Part shown: piece by piece, positions 43,705-53,452 of the stretch | Numbering within the stretch: the stretch's first letter is position 1 | Layout: the number at the start of each line of letters is the position of its first letter | Assembly: GCA_910584865.1 (NCBI GenBank) | Contig: CAJUCE010000018.1 | Coordinates: 1 to 64,000 of the forward strand | Origin: an uncultured Acetatifactor sp. | Lineage (GTDB): Bacteria; Bacillota; Clostridia; Lachnospirales; Lachnospiraceae | Length of the DNA stretch: 64,000 nt | Reading direction: 5' to 3' | The notes under the pieces: model-generated | What the model was told of the DNA's origin: nothing | The model's input: the letters and a program-made list of their open reading frames with translations, nothing else | Databases searched by the model: none | Program-made: the position numbers and the translations under genes

Positions 43705-45135
43705 TCAGTAACCATACCTCTTCCTGTACTTTAAAAACATAAAAGCGGACAATGCAAGCGCCATCAGCTCCGCCGCAGGCGTGGCAAGCCAGATTCCGTT
43801 CACGCCCAAAAGAAGCGGGAGCACAATCATCGTAATCAGCATAAACACAAAGGACCTGGAAAATGCCAGAACAGCCGAAACCACCCCGTTGGATAGTGCC
43901 GTGAACATCCCACTGGCAAAAATATTAAATCCGATAAACAACAGCGCAACGGTACAGATCCTGTTTCCGGTTACCGCCAGGCCGTACACCGGATTGTCCG
44001 GGCGGGCAAAAACGGACACCAACGGCTTCGTCAGCAGGAAGGACACCGCGACGGTCACCAGGGAAATCCCCCCGATCACCCGCATGCTGACCGCAACCAG
44101 TTTTTTCAGCTTTTCATGGTTCTTTTCCCCATAATAATAGCTGAGCATGGGAGCCACGCCATAGGAATACCCTGTATACAGGGAGCTTGCAAACATCAGC
44201 ACATACATGATAATGGTAACCGCGGCAACCCCGTCCTCCCCCACGTAATGCAGCATGGTCCAGTTGAACATCATGGTGATAATCCCGGTCACCAGGGCAG
44301 TGGCCATCTCCGAGCATCCGTTTGCGGCCGCATTTGCCAGAATCCTGAACCGGAATGCCGGTTTCCTGAAATGCAGAAGGCTCTTTTTCCGGCTGAAAAC
44401 GAACAGCCCCACCACCGCCGTCACGGAATAGCCAAGCCCCGTTGCAATGGCGGCGCCGCTGATCCCCATGCCCAATCCGGCGATAAACACATAGTCAAGC
44501 GCCATGTTCAGAATGCCGCCTGTCACGGAGCAGACCAGGGAAAGGGTGGCCTTCTCACTGGCAATCATGTAAAGCGTGAAATTATTCATCAGCAGAATCG
44601 GCACGGTAAACACCAGGTACCGGCTTAAATATTCCACACAGTACCCTTCCACCTCCGCGGAAAGGTTCATGCCGGCAAAAATATGCTCCATCGCCAGATA
44701 CCCCGCCCCGCACATCACAATCCCCACAATGACATTCACTAAAATCAGGAAGGTAAAATCTTCCTTCGCTTCCTCCCTCTTTTGCTCCCCCATCTTTTTC
44801 ATGATGACCGCGCTGCCTCCGGTGGCAAGCATGGTGGAGACCGCCGTGACGAGCTGAATGATGGGTGCCGTCAGATTGATGGCGGAAAGCGCATTTGTGC
44901 CGATCAGGTTGGACACAAACAGACCGTCAACCATGGTGTAAAAAGACATGAACACTGTCATCGCAATGGTTGGGACGGCAAATTTCAGGATATTTTTCAG
45001 TGTGACAGGCTTTTCATATACATTTGAGCCACTTGTATTTTTGTCGTGCACGTTTTTATCATTTGTTTTTTCGCTATTTACGTTTTCGCCGGTTACATTT
45101 TCGCTATTTACATTTTCGCCAGTTACATTTTTCAT
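43705..45135 (-). CDS. MATE-family multidrug efflux pump
   Basis: 476 residues with twelve membrane segments and the MATE pattern (LKNILKFAVPTIAMTVFMSF, GLFVSNLIGTNALSAINL, two homologous halves). MATE pumps export cationic drugs using Na+ or H+. The first 40 residues are an odd Asn-rich leader with a repeated NVTGENVNSE unit. A strong GGAGG precedes the start. The promoter has a MerR-type 19-base spacer, and a MerR regulator is divergently encoded, so drug-induced expression is likely. Confidence 0.93.
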   Translation of the reverse strand: MKNVTGENVNSENVTGENVNSEKTNDKNVHDKNTSGSNVYEKPVTLKNILKFAVPTIAMTVFMSFYTMVDGLFVSNLIGTNALSAINLTAPIIQLVTAVSTMLATGGSAVIMKKMGEQKREEAKEDFTFLILVNVIVGIVMCGAGYLAMEHIFAGMNLSAEVEGYCVEYLSRYLVFTVPILLMNNFTLYMIASEKATLSLVCSVTGGILNMALDYVFIAGLGMGISGAAIATGLGYSVTAVVGLFVFSRKKSLLHFRKPAFRFRILANAAANGCSEMATALVTGIITMMFNWTMLHYVGEDGVAAVTIIMYVLMFASSLYTGYSYGVAPMLSYYYGEKNHEKLKKLVAVSMRVIGGISLVTVAVSFLLTKPLVSVFARPDNPVYGLAVTGNRICTVALLFIGFNIFASGMFTALSNGVVSAVLAFSRSFVFMLITMIVLPLLLGVNGIWLATPAAELMALALSAFMFLKYRKRYGY

Positions 45136-45179
45136 AGGTTTTTCCTCCGTTGACCTTGTTTTTATTTCCGGTGTAGGGT

Positions 45180-45210
45180 ATTATAAACTATACAGTAACT
45201 GTACAGTCAA
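45180..45210 (-). promoter_or_regulatory. MerR-type promoter of the MATE gene with operator
   Basis: Minus strand: TTGACT (45205-45210), 19-base spacer, TATAAT (45180-45185). The spacer holds the perfect dyad TACAGT-A-ACTGTA (45191-45203). The 19-base spacing is the hallmark of promoters activated by MerR-family proteins. Confidence 0.85.
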
Positions 45211-45267
45211 TACACGATCAGAAATTCTTAGAAATTGGGTGCAGATATTTTGGGAAGAGAGGTGACC

Positions 45268-46086
45268 ATGAGTAAAAAAGACAAGCTCCTGACCATCGGC
45301 CAGTTTGCGGCCATGCACGGCATCAACAAGAAGACGCTTATGTGGTATGATGAGATTGGACTGTTTAAGCCTGCTTTCATCAACCCCGAAAACGGATACC
45401 GCTGCTATAATTACCACCAAAGCCCTGTCTTGGAAACCATCCTGCTGCTGCGGGAACTGGATGTGTCCGTCAGCGAAATACAGGATTTCATGAAAAATCG
45501 GTCCGCAGGCAGCATGAAATGCCTTCTGGAAGAAAAAATAACAGACCTTGACGCACAAATTACCCACCTGCAGGCAGTCCGGGCGACTCTATGTAACCAT
45601 CACCGGAATATGGAGACCCTGCTGTCCATGGATCTGTCCGAGATCAGCATTGTGGAAAAAGAGGAACGCTGCCTGGTCACTGTGGACGTGGACAGAAATA
45701 CCTCCTTTGAACAGGAAGTGGAGCTGATCACCGCCGAGACCGAGAAATACCGGCTTGGCCGTCTCCACAAGGCCTCCTATGGCTCCATGCTCCCCGTTGC
45801 TGACCTGCTGAACGGCAGCTTTGACAATTACTCCAGGCTTTTTATTGAGATTCCTTTTCTCCCATACCAGGCCGGGCTGCATATCACGCCGAAGGGCAAA
45901 TACCTGAGAGCCTTCCATAAAGGGGATTGGAGCGGCATTCCCAATCGGTATCGGGAAATCCTGGCCTATGCAGGGGAACATGGACTGACGCTCAACGGAT
46001 ATTCCTATGAAATGGGTATTAACGAAAATGTGATTGACAGGATTGAAGATTACATCGTTCAGATTGAAATTCCGGTTACCGGATAG
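45268..46086 (+). CDS. MerR-family regulator with effector-binding domain
   Basis: 272 residues from the ATG after GAGGTGACC; an upstream start is less likely. The N-terminal MerR helix-turn-helix (LLTIGQFAAMHGINKKTLMW, YDEIGLFKP, GYRCYNY) is followed by a dimer helix and a GyrI/BmrR-like effector domain (about 120-270). BmrR-type proteins bind lipophilic cations and activate efflux genes. It is divergent from the MATE gene, whose promoter has the matching operator. Confidence 0.92.
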   Translation: MSKKDKLLTIGQFAAMHGINKKTLMWYDEIGLFKPAFINPENGYRCYNYHQSPVLETILLLRELDVSVSEIQDFMKNRSAGSMKCLLEEKITDLDAQITHLQAVRATLCNHHRNMETLLSMDLSEISIVEKEERCLVTVDVDRNTSFEQEVELITAETEKYRLGRLHKASYGSMLPVADLLNGSFDNYSRLFIEIPFLPYQAGLHITPKGKYLRAFHKGDWSGIPNRYREILAYAGEHGLTLNGYSYEMGINENVIDRIEDYIVQIEIPVTG

Positions 46087-46185
46087 GCGCGGACTGGACT
46101 GCCCTCATCCTCCGTAAGGCGCGGCCGCCGCGCCGGCCGGAACTGATACTCACGGCCGAACGCATTCCGCACCTAAATATTTCTC

Positions 46186-47844
46186 TCAATTTGTGCTTAC
46201 TTCCGTAGCGAAAATTTTGCTGCAAAATTCCGAATACTCATCATAAGAAACGACAGCGCCATTCAGTGTATATTTCGTTTCAGACTCAGCATTATCGGGG
46301 TCAGTGAGTTCCTCGCCGAAGTTTATTTCCGCCGCCAGATTATCGGCTCCTTCATACTTTTCCATATGGTAGGCTTCATATCCTGCGTTCATGCTGTTGC
46401 TATACAGAATCCATACAGCCCCATTATAATAGACATAGGAAAGGCTGAGCGCATTGCCCTCTCCTGCGGCAAATTCATATACCTTGTTGTCACGGGCATC
46501 AAAGTATATTCCGCCGTAAGGACCGCAGATAATCAGTTCATTTTCACCATCATTGTCGAGATCGGCTTTCTCGCCAACCGAATAGGAGTCCCATTCCCCA
46601 GTGTCCATATTTAAGTCAGTAATATAAAATGCCGATGCCGGATCTTCTGAATTAGCCGCGCTTATGGAACCGTCGATAAATAAATCCAACAGCTCATCCG
46701 CCGTCCTTTCCGAATCCGCATTCTCTGCTTTCTTTGCGGCATGATATAAAAATTCAGCCTCTTCAAACGCAGATTTTCCGTAATATACATCTATGCCGTC
46801 GGCGTCATATTCCAGAATATAATACCCAAAGACAGCCTCCCCATCGGAAAATACCTGTTCAGGATACTTTATATAAATTCTGTCTTCTTCCATATTTTCT
46901 ATATTCGATGAATCAGCCAAAAAACGATAGGAAGATTCTGAATCATAATCGGAAATGTCATAGCCATGGGATGTCTTTTGAATCGTTAATCTGCCCGTTC
47001 CATTATCCGATACATAATCATATTCTCCTACGAGGCTTTCCAACGTATCTTCTTTACCGGTTGCGGAATGCCCCTCGTCCTTATGATAGGCGTTATATAC
47101 CATGTCCATTTGCTCATTCCTTACACGGACGCCGTCTGAATAGCCTACAGCCGACATTTCCGATAACCCGTATTTTTCTGCTATGCGATTCAATTCTTCG
47201 CTGTCCACTTCCAAATCATTTACATAAAACCTGCTTTCATCACTGTCAAATTGCGTAATGCTCTGTGTCACATCCTTACAGACAGCTTTTCCGTTTTCCA
47301 TTGCATAATAAAAAACCTGGGTGGAAGTCTGCGATTCTGTTACAGATTCATTTTCCGCAACAAAAATATTTCCCTTTTCCTTATATGCAAACCCGCCATA
47401 TTGTCCAAAAAAATCGCTGCCCTCCGCCACAACCTGAACTGCTTCCCCGTTCTTAATTGTGAACAGATAACCGCCGTCTGCCTGGGATTCACCGAAGAAA
47501 ACAACCATTTCCCTCGTGCTGTCATCATCTAAATCAATAAAGGAAACGGCAAAATCCGTTTTTCCCTCCGATAAATAATTCTGAAGTACATTTACATAAA
47601 GTTCAATAGCCTTATCTTGGCTGCCGCTCTCTATTGCCATTGTCTCCGGCTGACTTATTTCACCCTGCTGCTTAGACAAATCATCTGTCACAGTTTCTTG
47701 ATCGGCCTCAGCAGATTCCTGATCTGTCTGCACATTCTGTGCAGCGCTTTCCGGCGCTTCCGGCTGATTACTACAGGCAGTCAATGACACAACAGCCAAG
47801 ATACCTGTCAGGCCAACAACCTTCTTCATATTTGTTAAAGACAT
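46186..47844 (-). CDS. lipoprotein of unknown function
   Basis: 552 residues from the ATG with GGAGG 9 bases upstream. Signal peptide with lipobox VVSLTAC, so it is anchored outside the membrane. An acidic linker (about 25-70) is followed by two or more VCBS/lipoprotein-type beta domains that appear related to each other (DLDDDSTREMVVFFGE near 120, DLDNDGENELIICGP near 450). These motifs are calcium-loop-like. Function unknown. Confidence 0.8.
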   Translation of the reverse strand: MSLTNMKKVVGLTGILAVVSLTACSNQPEAPESAAQNVQTDQESAEADQETVTDDLSKQQGEISQPETMAIESGSQDKAIELYVNVLQNYLSEGKTDFAVSFIDLDDDSTREMVVFFGESQADGGYLFTIKNGEAVQVVAEGSDFFGQYGGFAYKEKGNIFVAENESVTESQTSTQVFYYAMENGKAVCKDVTQSITQFDSDESRFYVNDLEVDSEELNRIAEKYGLSEMSAVGYSDGVRVRNEQMDMVYNAYHKDEGHSATGKEDTLESLVGEYDYVSDNGTGRLTIQKTSHGYDISDYDSESSYRFLADSSNIENMEEDRIYIKYPEQVFSDGEAVFGYYILEYDADGIDVYYGKSAFEEAEFLYHAAKKAENADSERTADELLDLFIDGSISAANSEDPASAFYITDLNMDTGEWDSYSVGEKADLDNDGENELIICGPYGGIYFDARDNKVYEFAAGEGNALSLSYVYYNGAVWILYSNSMNAGYEAYHMEKYEGADNLAAEINFGEELTDPDNAESETKYTLNGAVVSYDEYSEFCSKIFATEVSTN

Positions 47845-48160
47845 TTTACTTCTCCTCCATTTTTCGCAGACAATCCTTCTATCTGCGTTCTCTTTCCTTT
47901 TTGGGCATTTCCGGCTCAAACATCCGGTACACCGTTGCATGAATTCCCGGGAATCAGTGCCTGATGTCCGTGCCAGGACAAGGCGGCGGAAGGTGACGCG
48001 GCGGACACGCCTGCCGATGACTGCTCAGTACCGGAACGGACAACGAATGCGCATTACGCAAGATTCCTGCAATGGAGTAACGCTTATTTTATATCACAGT
48101 GTAAAAGACAATAAAATACTTCCTGCGTAAACAACACTTTTTCTGCACAAATGACACAAT
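47845..48160. other. 316-bp intergenic region
   Basis: Leader of the lipoprotein gene and tail of the LytTR gene. It has an AT-rich patch (48090-48170) and several short plus-strand frames without ribosome sites. A 17-base string ACAACACTTTTTCTGCA occurs here and again at 53264-53281. No other feature was seen. Confidence 0.5.
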
Positions 48161-48877
48161 TTAATCATCGAACAACATTCTCCATCTAAAAAATGCTTTC
48201 TTAAATTCCCTGCCATGGGTTCTGCCGATTGCTATCTCCACCCCGTTGCAGAGCATAATCTCACGGCTGTTTACCCTTTCAATATATTTTAGATTGACGA
48301 TATAGGACCGCTGTACCTGAAAAAAGCCGAAAGGCGACAGGCTCTGCGCCGCTTCCGATATCAGCCCTTCACAAAAATGCTCCCTGCCGTCAAGCATGAG
48401 ATATCTTAATTTTCTTCCGCTGGTCTCAACAAGCAGAAGCCCGCTTAAGTTTATCTTTATCTGGATCCCTGCGGTATCCTTGCAATATATGATTCTCTCC
48501 TGAATCTTTGTCCGAAAGAAAGCCCCAAGCGCCTCCCCGATTTCCTCCGGGTATTTCTTGTCAATGTATCTGAAGGCGTTAACTTTGTAGCCCTGCCTGG
48601 CCATTTCCGTATGTGAGGTTAAAAAGCATACCCTGCACCGGCTCCCGGATTCCTGCAGTTTCTCAGCTATCTTAAAACCGTCTTCGCCGTCTTCTTCGCC
48701 GTCTGCAAGTTCAATGTCCAGAAACAGCAAGTCCGCCTCCGGACTTTCCATAAAATCTCTTCCGCTGCCATATGCATTGACCTGGACAGAAAATTTTTTG
48801 TCCCTGCAATATTTTTCTACGATATCTCTTATTTTATCTCTCCATACTGCCTCATCTTCCACAATCCCTATTCTCAT
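48161..48877 (-). CDS. LytTR-family response regulator
   Basis: 238 residues. An N-terminal receiver domain has acidic residues E7/D8 and phospho-acceptor D54 in LLFLDIEL; a C-terminal LytTR DNA-binding domain (about 135-235) holds FFQVQRSYIVNLKYIE. This is the AgrA/VirR type. It overlaps its kinase gene by 4 bp (ATGA). Confidence 0.94.
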   Translation of the reverse strand: MRIGIVEDEAVWRDKIRDIVEKYCRDKKFSVQVNAYGSGRDFMESPEADLLFLDIELADGEEDGEDGFKIAEKLQESGSRCRVCFLTSHTEMARQGYKVNAFRYIDKKYPEEIGEALGAFFRTKIQERIIYCKDTAGIQIKINLSGLLLVETSGRKLRYLMLDGREHFCEGLISEAAQSLSPFGFFQVQRSYIVNLKYIERVNSREIMLCNGVEIAIGRTHGREFKKAFFRWRMLFDD

Positions 48878-50484
48878 ATCCCGTTCTCCTCCTGGGCTAT
48901 AGTCCCTGGAACTGCAAGCCCCGGAGTTCCAGTATCTGGGCCTTCAGTCTTCGGGGGTACAATCTCCGAAATTTCAGTCTCTGGGATTTCACTCCCCGGG
49001 ACTTCAGTCTTCGGTATTACACTTTCAGGGATTCCACTCCCCAGGACTTCAGTCTCCAAGATTACACTTTCAGGTCTTCCAGTCCCCAAGACTTCAGTCT
49101 CCAAGATTTCAATTTCAAGGCTTTCACTCCCCGAGACTTCAGTCTTCGGTATTACACTTTCAGGGATTTCACTCCCCGAGACTTCAGTCTCCGAGATTTC
49201 AATCCTTGGGATCGAAATGCTGACTTGAAACATTGCCGTTCCGTCTTCCGCTGCAGACTCCATATAATATTCCCCGTGATATTTACGGACTGTCGCGGCA
49301 ATATTTTTCAGGCCGAATCCATGGTTCGCCGCATCTGCTTTCAATGTCCCGTGGAACCCTTTTCGGCTGTTCATTTCTTCAGCCACACTGTTGCTGACGA
49401 CAATGAAAATTTCTTTCCTATGCTCTGTCAGCTCAACCCGGATTTTGGGAACGGCCGTCCGCACTGCCGCTTCCATGGCATTCTGCAGTATATTTCCCAT
49501 CAGTGTCGTGATGTCAAACATTTCAAGGCCTGTTTTCCCGGACAGCTTCCCTGTTACGGTGAAATCTACCTTTTCCTTTTCCGCCAGGTAGAAATAGTAA
49601 TTCAGGATAACATCAAGCATATCGTCTCCCGTGTGGATTTTCAGCTCAAACTCGTCCTGTATGTTCCAAATGGTATCTATGTACTCCCTGACTTCTTCCG
49701 TCTTTTTCTGACTGGCCAGTTCCCTGAGAACGCCCACATGATTCACCAGGTCATGCCTGAAACGCCGCACGGCTTCCGACTGCCGCAGCTGATAATCGTA
49801 CTGCTGCTTCTGCATCTGCATAAAAAGCCGCAGTTCCCCGTTCTGTCTGTCCGACAGTATATTTCTAATGGCGAGGCCAAGCGTCAGAAAAATGGAATAA
49901 ACCGCCCCCACTATGCTGATAAAAAACACCGCATAGCCATCTAAGCCATACCTTGCATGATTTTCGTCAAAAAAATAAAAAACATAATTATAGAACATCT
50001 GGAAAATACTGCCCTGGATTAACAGCGCAAGCTTATACTTCAGCTTTATATCGCATAAGTAAGCGTCATTTTTCCGAAAGAGCCGCAGATATACCAGAAG
50101 ATACACCAGAAAAGAAATCAGATAGGCAGGCTCCATCCACCATGTGATATCCGCTCCGCCGACTCCCCCGCCTATTAAAACAACCTGTATCAGCATCACG
50201 CTGAACGTATCGATGATTCCCGTGAAATACATAAGGGCGGCGCTTAATATAAACAGATGCCGCAGCCTGTCTTCAAAAAACAGACATATGGACAGCACGC
50301 TCCAAAGCAGATAGACAAGAGGAGAGTTTGTATCAAAATATGCATTGTAAACCCCGCCGGAAATCATGGCCAGAACCGACGCACCAATCAAAAGTTTGCT
50401 TTTTCTTGGATATAACCTGAATCCGAAATGAATGATAAACAGGTATATAAAATAATTTGCTATATTGTCCACAATATAAATCAT
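48874..50484 (-). CDS. GHKL sensor histidine kinase (AgrC-like) with repeat tail
   Basis: 536 residues. About six membrane segments (1-200), a dimer helix with the phospho-acceptor site RRFRHDLVNHVGVLREL (about 240), and a GHKL ATPase domain (to about 425; NILQNAMEAAV, HGFGLKNI). It works with the LytTR regulator in peptide-type sensing. The last 110 residues are an unusual repeat tail (TEV.GSEIPESVIPK units), not part of the kinase fold. The ribosome site is GAGAGG. Confidence 0.93.
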   Translation of the reverse strand: MIYIVDNIANYFIYLFIIHFGFRLYPRKSKLLIGASVLAMISGGVYNAYFDTNSPLVYLLWSVLSICLFFEDRLRHLFILSAALMYFTGIIDTFSVMLIQVVLIGGGVGGADITWWMEPAYLISFLVYLLVYLRLFRKNDAYLCDIKLKYKLALLIQGSIFQMFYNYVFYFFDENHARYGLDGYAVFFISIVGAVYSIFLTLGLAIRNILSDRQNGELRLFMQMQKQQYDYQLRQSEAVRRFRHDLVNHVGVLRELASQKKTEEVREYIDTIWNIQDEFELKIHTGDDMLDVILNYYFYLAEKEKVDFTVTGKLSGKTGLEMFDITTLMGNILQNAMEAAVRTAVPKIRVELTEHRKEIFIVVSNSVAEEMNSRKGFHGTLKADAANHGFGLKNIAATVRKYHGEYYMESAAEDGTAMFQVSISIPRIEISETEVSGSEIPESVIPKTEVSGSESLEIEILETEVLGTGRPESVILETEVLGSGIPESVIPKTEVPGSEIPETEISEIVPPKTEGPDTGTPGLAVPGTIAQEENGI

Positions 50485-50626
50485 GATAACCTCTCTGCTG
50501 TTTTCTGCCTATTCCTGCAACAGTCTATTCTTCCTCATTACCCTGTCACTGCATGAATCTCATTGAAAAGGTTACTTTTTCCAAGGTTTTCGGCGCTTCC
50601 TGTCAGTCCTAAGGCCAAATTCCAAT

Positions 50627-51574
50627 TCAGATCAAATTCAAGAAAGCACTGACCATTTTCGTTATATATCGGTTTCTTTTATAATAAAAATTCACATTCC
50701 GCACCGCATCCGGATACCCTAATTTATAATAAACCAGGCTTCCGTCATCCGGCATATGACGGATCAGAATATCTCCGTTAAAGGATATCCCCATCCCATA
50801 TCTGGAGAGATTGTATGCCGTAATCTGCTGATCCAGCTCCAGTCTGGCCCTGGGATAGAAATGTCCGCTTTTCCGGCAGATTTTCTCCGCCCGGTTACGG
50901 GTATCGTTCCCGCTTTTGAGCAACAAAAAGCAATCCTCCCGAAAGTGTTCCAGGGGTACCGGCAGAACATCCGCATCCAGATGCCGATTGGCCTTGATAT
51001 CCGAAATGGTCAGGGCATACTTTTCTACCTTTTCATTGGAACGGAGACTTTTGGGAACCACCAGCAGCAGATGCTCTTCGCAGAAAAACTTCTTCTCAAA
51101 TACAACGGAATCCATACTCTGGCTGTCAATCATCAAATCCAGCGCTCCCGAAGAAAGCTTCTCCTCAAGCTCCGAAGTAGAAGCTTCCACCAAATTGACA
51201 TGAAGCATGGGAAAGTTCTCCGTAAAACGGGAAAGCAGCGGGGGAAGAACGTAGGATACAAACAGATTTGTTCCGCCTATGGCAATTCCTCCGCTTTTCA
51301 GTCCCTGCATATCGTTGACATAATTTTGAAATCCATGCTCCACTTCCATGATACGCTCTGCAGAACGGATATATTCTTTTCCGGGCTCCGTAAGGCGTAT
51401 GGGATTGGAGCTGCGGTCAAATATGGGAAATCCGATCTGACTTTCCACCTTTTTCACTGCCGCGCTCAAGGAGGGCTGGCTGATGTACAGATTTTTCGCT
51501 GCCCTGGAAAAACTCATTTCCTTATAAACTTCATAAACATAATCCATTCCCTGAAACATTTTCTCTATTTCCAT
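50627..51574 (-). CDS. LysR-family transcription regulator
   Basis: 315 residues from the ATG that gives the usual LysR start; upstream codons to 51679 are not preferred. N-terminal winged helix (FSRAAKNLYISQPSLSAAVK, then FDRSSNPIRLTEPG) and a C-terminal substrate-binding domain (about 90-300). It is divergent from aspA, with a 248-bp intergenic region holding a T-N11-A-type dyad, so it probably controls aspA and possibly malic enzyme. Confidence 0.92.
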   Translation of the reverse strand: MEIEKMFQGMDYVYEVYKEMSFSRAAKNLYISQPSLSAAVKKVESQIGFPIFDRSSNPIRLTEPGKEYIRSAERIMEVEHGFQNYVNDMQGLKSGGIAIGGTNLFVSYVLPPLLSRFTENFPMLHVNLVEASTSELEEKLSSGALDLMIDSQSMDSVVFEKKFFCEEHLLLVVPKSLRSNEKVEKYALTISDIKANRHLDADVLPVPLEHFREDCFLLLKSGNDTRNRAEKICRKSGHFYPRARLELDQQITAYNLSRYGMGISFNGDILIRHMPDDGSLVYYKLGYPDAVRNVNFYYKRNRYITKMVSAFLNLI

Positions 51575-51687
51575 TCCGTATATGCCTTTGCTATGCGGCC
51601 AAATTCCGGCATATTCTGTTTTATTCCGCTTCCGGTTTCTCCGGCTAAACTTTGCCTGATTCCTTCTCCCCCAGGCCACCGTATCGT

Positions 51688-51705
51688 ATAGACTATAATC
51701 TATAA
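51688..51705. promoter_or_regulatory. LysR-type binding site candidate
   Basis: Perfect dyad TATAGA-CTATAA-TCTATA, which contains the T-N11-A pattern. It lies between the divergent LysR gene and aspA. A second AT palindrome, AATATTT-GA-AAATATT, is at 51722-51737. Confidence 0.6.
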
Positions 51706-51726
51706 GAATTATACTTTTATAAATAT

Positions 51727-51755
51727 TTGAAAATATTATAACCTGGATATATAGT
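51727..51755 (+). promoter_or_regulatory. aspA promoter candidate
   Basis: TTGAAA (51727-51732), 17-base spacer, TATAGT (51750-51755). It lies downstream of the LysR dyad; the -35 overlaps the second palindrome, fitting regulator control. Confidence 0.55.
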
Positions 51756-51822
51756 TAATGCAAGACAAACATATCGTTTGGCAGGGCATTATAGCCCGAT
51801 TCCACAGAAACGGAGAGATAAC

Positions 51823-53256
51823 ATGAGCGAAGAACAGAAAAAGTATCGTATTGAACACGATTCCATCGGAGAAAAGGAAGTTCCCGAGGACGCCTATTAC
51901 GGGGTACAGACTCTCAGAGCCTACGAAAACTTCTACATCACCAGACTGAAAATGCACCCGGCTATGATCAACAGCGTGGCCCAGATCAAGAAGGCGGCCG
52001 CCATCACCAACTTCGAGGTAGGCGAACTGGATAAAAAACGTGCCGACGCCATCGTAAAGGCATGTGACGAAATCATTGCAGGCAAGCTCCATGACCAGTT
52101 TATCGTAGACCCTATCCAGGGCGGAGCAGGTACCTCTCTGAATATGAATGCCAATGAGGTCATCGCCAACCGGGCCATCGAAATCCTGGGAGGCAAAAAG
52201 GGCGATTACACCATCGTCAATCCTAATGACCATGTAAATTTCGGCCAATCCACCAATGACGTCTTCCCCTCCTGCGGTAAGATGGCGGCATTGGAGCTCA
52301 TAGATGAAGCCCAGAAACAGCTGAAACGCCTGGAGACGGCTCTGCTGCATAAATCGGAAGAATTCGATTCGGTCATCAAGATGGGCCGGACCCAGCTCCA
52401 GGACGCAGTTCCCATCCGCCTGGGTCAGGAATTCCACGCTTACGCCTCCGCCATCGGCCGTGATATCAAGCGCTTTGACACTGCGAAGGAAGAGATCAAA
52501 AGCCTGAACCTGGGGGGCACAGCCATCGGAACCGGTTTGAATGCGGATGTACAGTATTTCCGCCGTGTAGTCAAAAACATGGCGATCCTCACCGGCCAGG
52601 ATCTGGTACAGTCCTATGATATGATCGACGCTACCCAGAATCTGGACAGCTATGCCGTGGTTTCCGGCATCACCAAAAACTGTGCGGTAAACCTGTCAAA
52701 AATGTCCAATGACCTGCGCCTGATGTCCTCCGGCCCCAAGACAGGCTTTGGCGAGATCAACCTGCCCGCAAAGCAGAACGGTTCTTCCATCATGCCCGGC
52801 AAGGTGAACCCGGTTATCCCGGAGGTGGTGAACCAGGTATGCTTCAATATCATCGGCAATGACGTGACCATCACCATGGCTGCGGAGGCAGGTCAGCTGG
52901 AACTGAACGCTTTTGAGCCCATCATCTTCTATAAACTGTTCCAATCCATCGAGACCCTGGCCTTCGCGGTGAAGACCCTGGTGGACAACTGTATCGTAGG
53001 CATCACCGCCAATGCGGAGCACTGCCGCTGGCTGGTGGAGAACAGCGTGGGTATCATCACTGCCATCTGTCCTTATGTAGGCTATGAGAAGGCTGCCGAG
53101 ATAGCAAAAGAAGCCCTGCGTACCAATCAGCCTGTCCGCAAGCTGATTCTGGAAAAAGGTATTATGAATGAGGATCAGCTGAATAACATACTGGATCCCT
53201 ACCATATGACAGAGCCGGGTATCCCGGGCAAGGATCCGCTGGATGCGCTGAAATAG
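51823..53256 (+). CDS. aspA: aspartate ammonia-lyase
   Basis: 477 residues, the usual aspartase length. It carries the fumarase/aspartase signature GSSIMPGKVNPVIPE (about 326) and the aspartase-type start RIEHDSIGEKEVPEDAYYGV with TLRAYENF. It converts aspartate to fumarate and ammonia. The start at MSEEQ has GGAGAG upstream. The same signature occurs in fumarase C, but the N-terminus and YYGVQTLRA favour aspartase. A LysR regulator is divergent; malic enzyme follows, so aspartate or fumarate flow to pyruvate is likely. Confidence 0.93.
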   Translation: MSEEQKKYRIEHDSIGEKEVPEDAYYGVQTLRAYENFYITRLKMHPAMINSVAQIKKAAAITNFEVGELDKKRADAIVKACDEIIAGKLHDQFIVDPIQGGAGTSLNMNANEVIANRAIEILGGKKGDYTIVNPNDHVNFGQSTNDVFPSCGKMAALELIDEAQKQLKRLETALLHKSEEFDSVIKMGRTQLQDAVPIRLGQEFHAYASAIGRDIKRFDTAKEEIKSLNLGGTAIGTGLNADVQYFRRVVKNMAILTGQDLVQSYDMIDATQNLDSYAVVSGITKNCAVNLSKMSNDLRLMSSGPKTGFGEINLPAKQNGSSIMPGKVNPVIPEVVNQVCFNIIGNDVTITMAAEAGQLELNAFEPIIFYKLFQSIETLAFAVKTLVDNCIVGITANAEHCRWLVENSVGIITAICPYVGYEKAAEIAKEALRTNQPVRKLILEKGIMNEDQLNNILDPYHMTEPGIPGKDPLDALK

Positions 53257-53271
53257 ACGGCCACGACAACA

Positions 53272-53307
53272 CTTTTTCTGCAGATCATGAAATCTCTTCA
53301 GAAAAAG
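53272..53307 (+). other. hairpin after aspA
   Basis: Perfect 9-bp stem CTTTTTCTG/CAGAAAAAG, loop of 18 bases, starting 15 bases after the aspA stop. No T run follows, so it is not a standard terminator; it may slow or stabilise the 3' end. Confidence 0.45.
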
Positions 53308-53375
53308 TACCGTCGGCACCTTAACGCAAATTAAGATTGCGGCACAATTTCACATACCGATTCCGGAAAAAGACT

Positions 53376-53404
53376 TTGACAGGATGACGGAATCATTATA
53401 CAAT
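53376..53404 (+). promoter_or_regulatory. consensus promoter of the malic enzyme gene
   Basis: TTGACA (53376-53381), 17-base spacer, TACAAT (53399-53404). Almost perfect sigma-A promoter, 48 bases before the ATG. Confidence 0.8.
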
Positions 53405-53452
53405 CGATATACAGGCTAATAAAATTGGCAGCACAGAAAGAAGGTATTCTAT

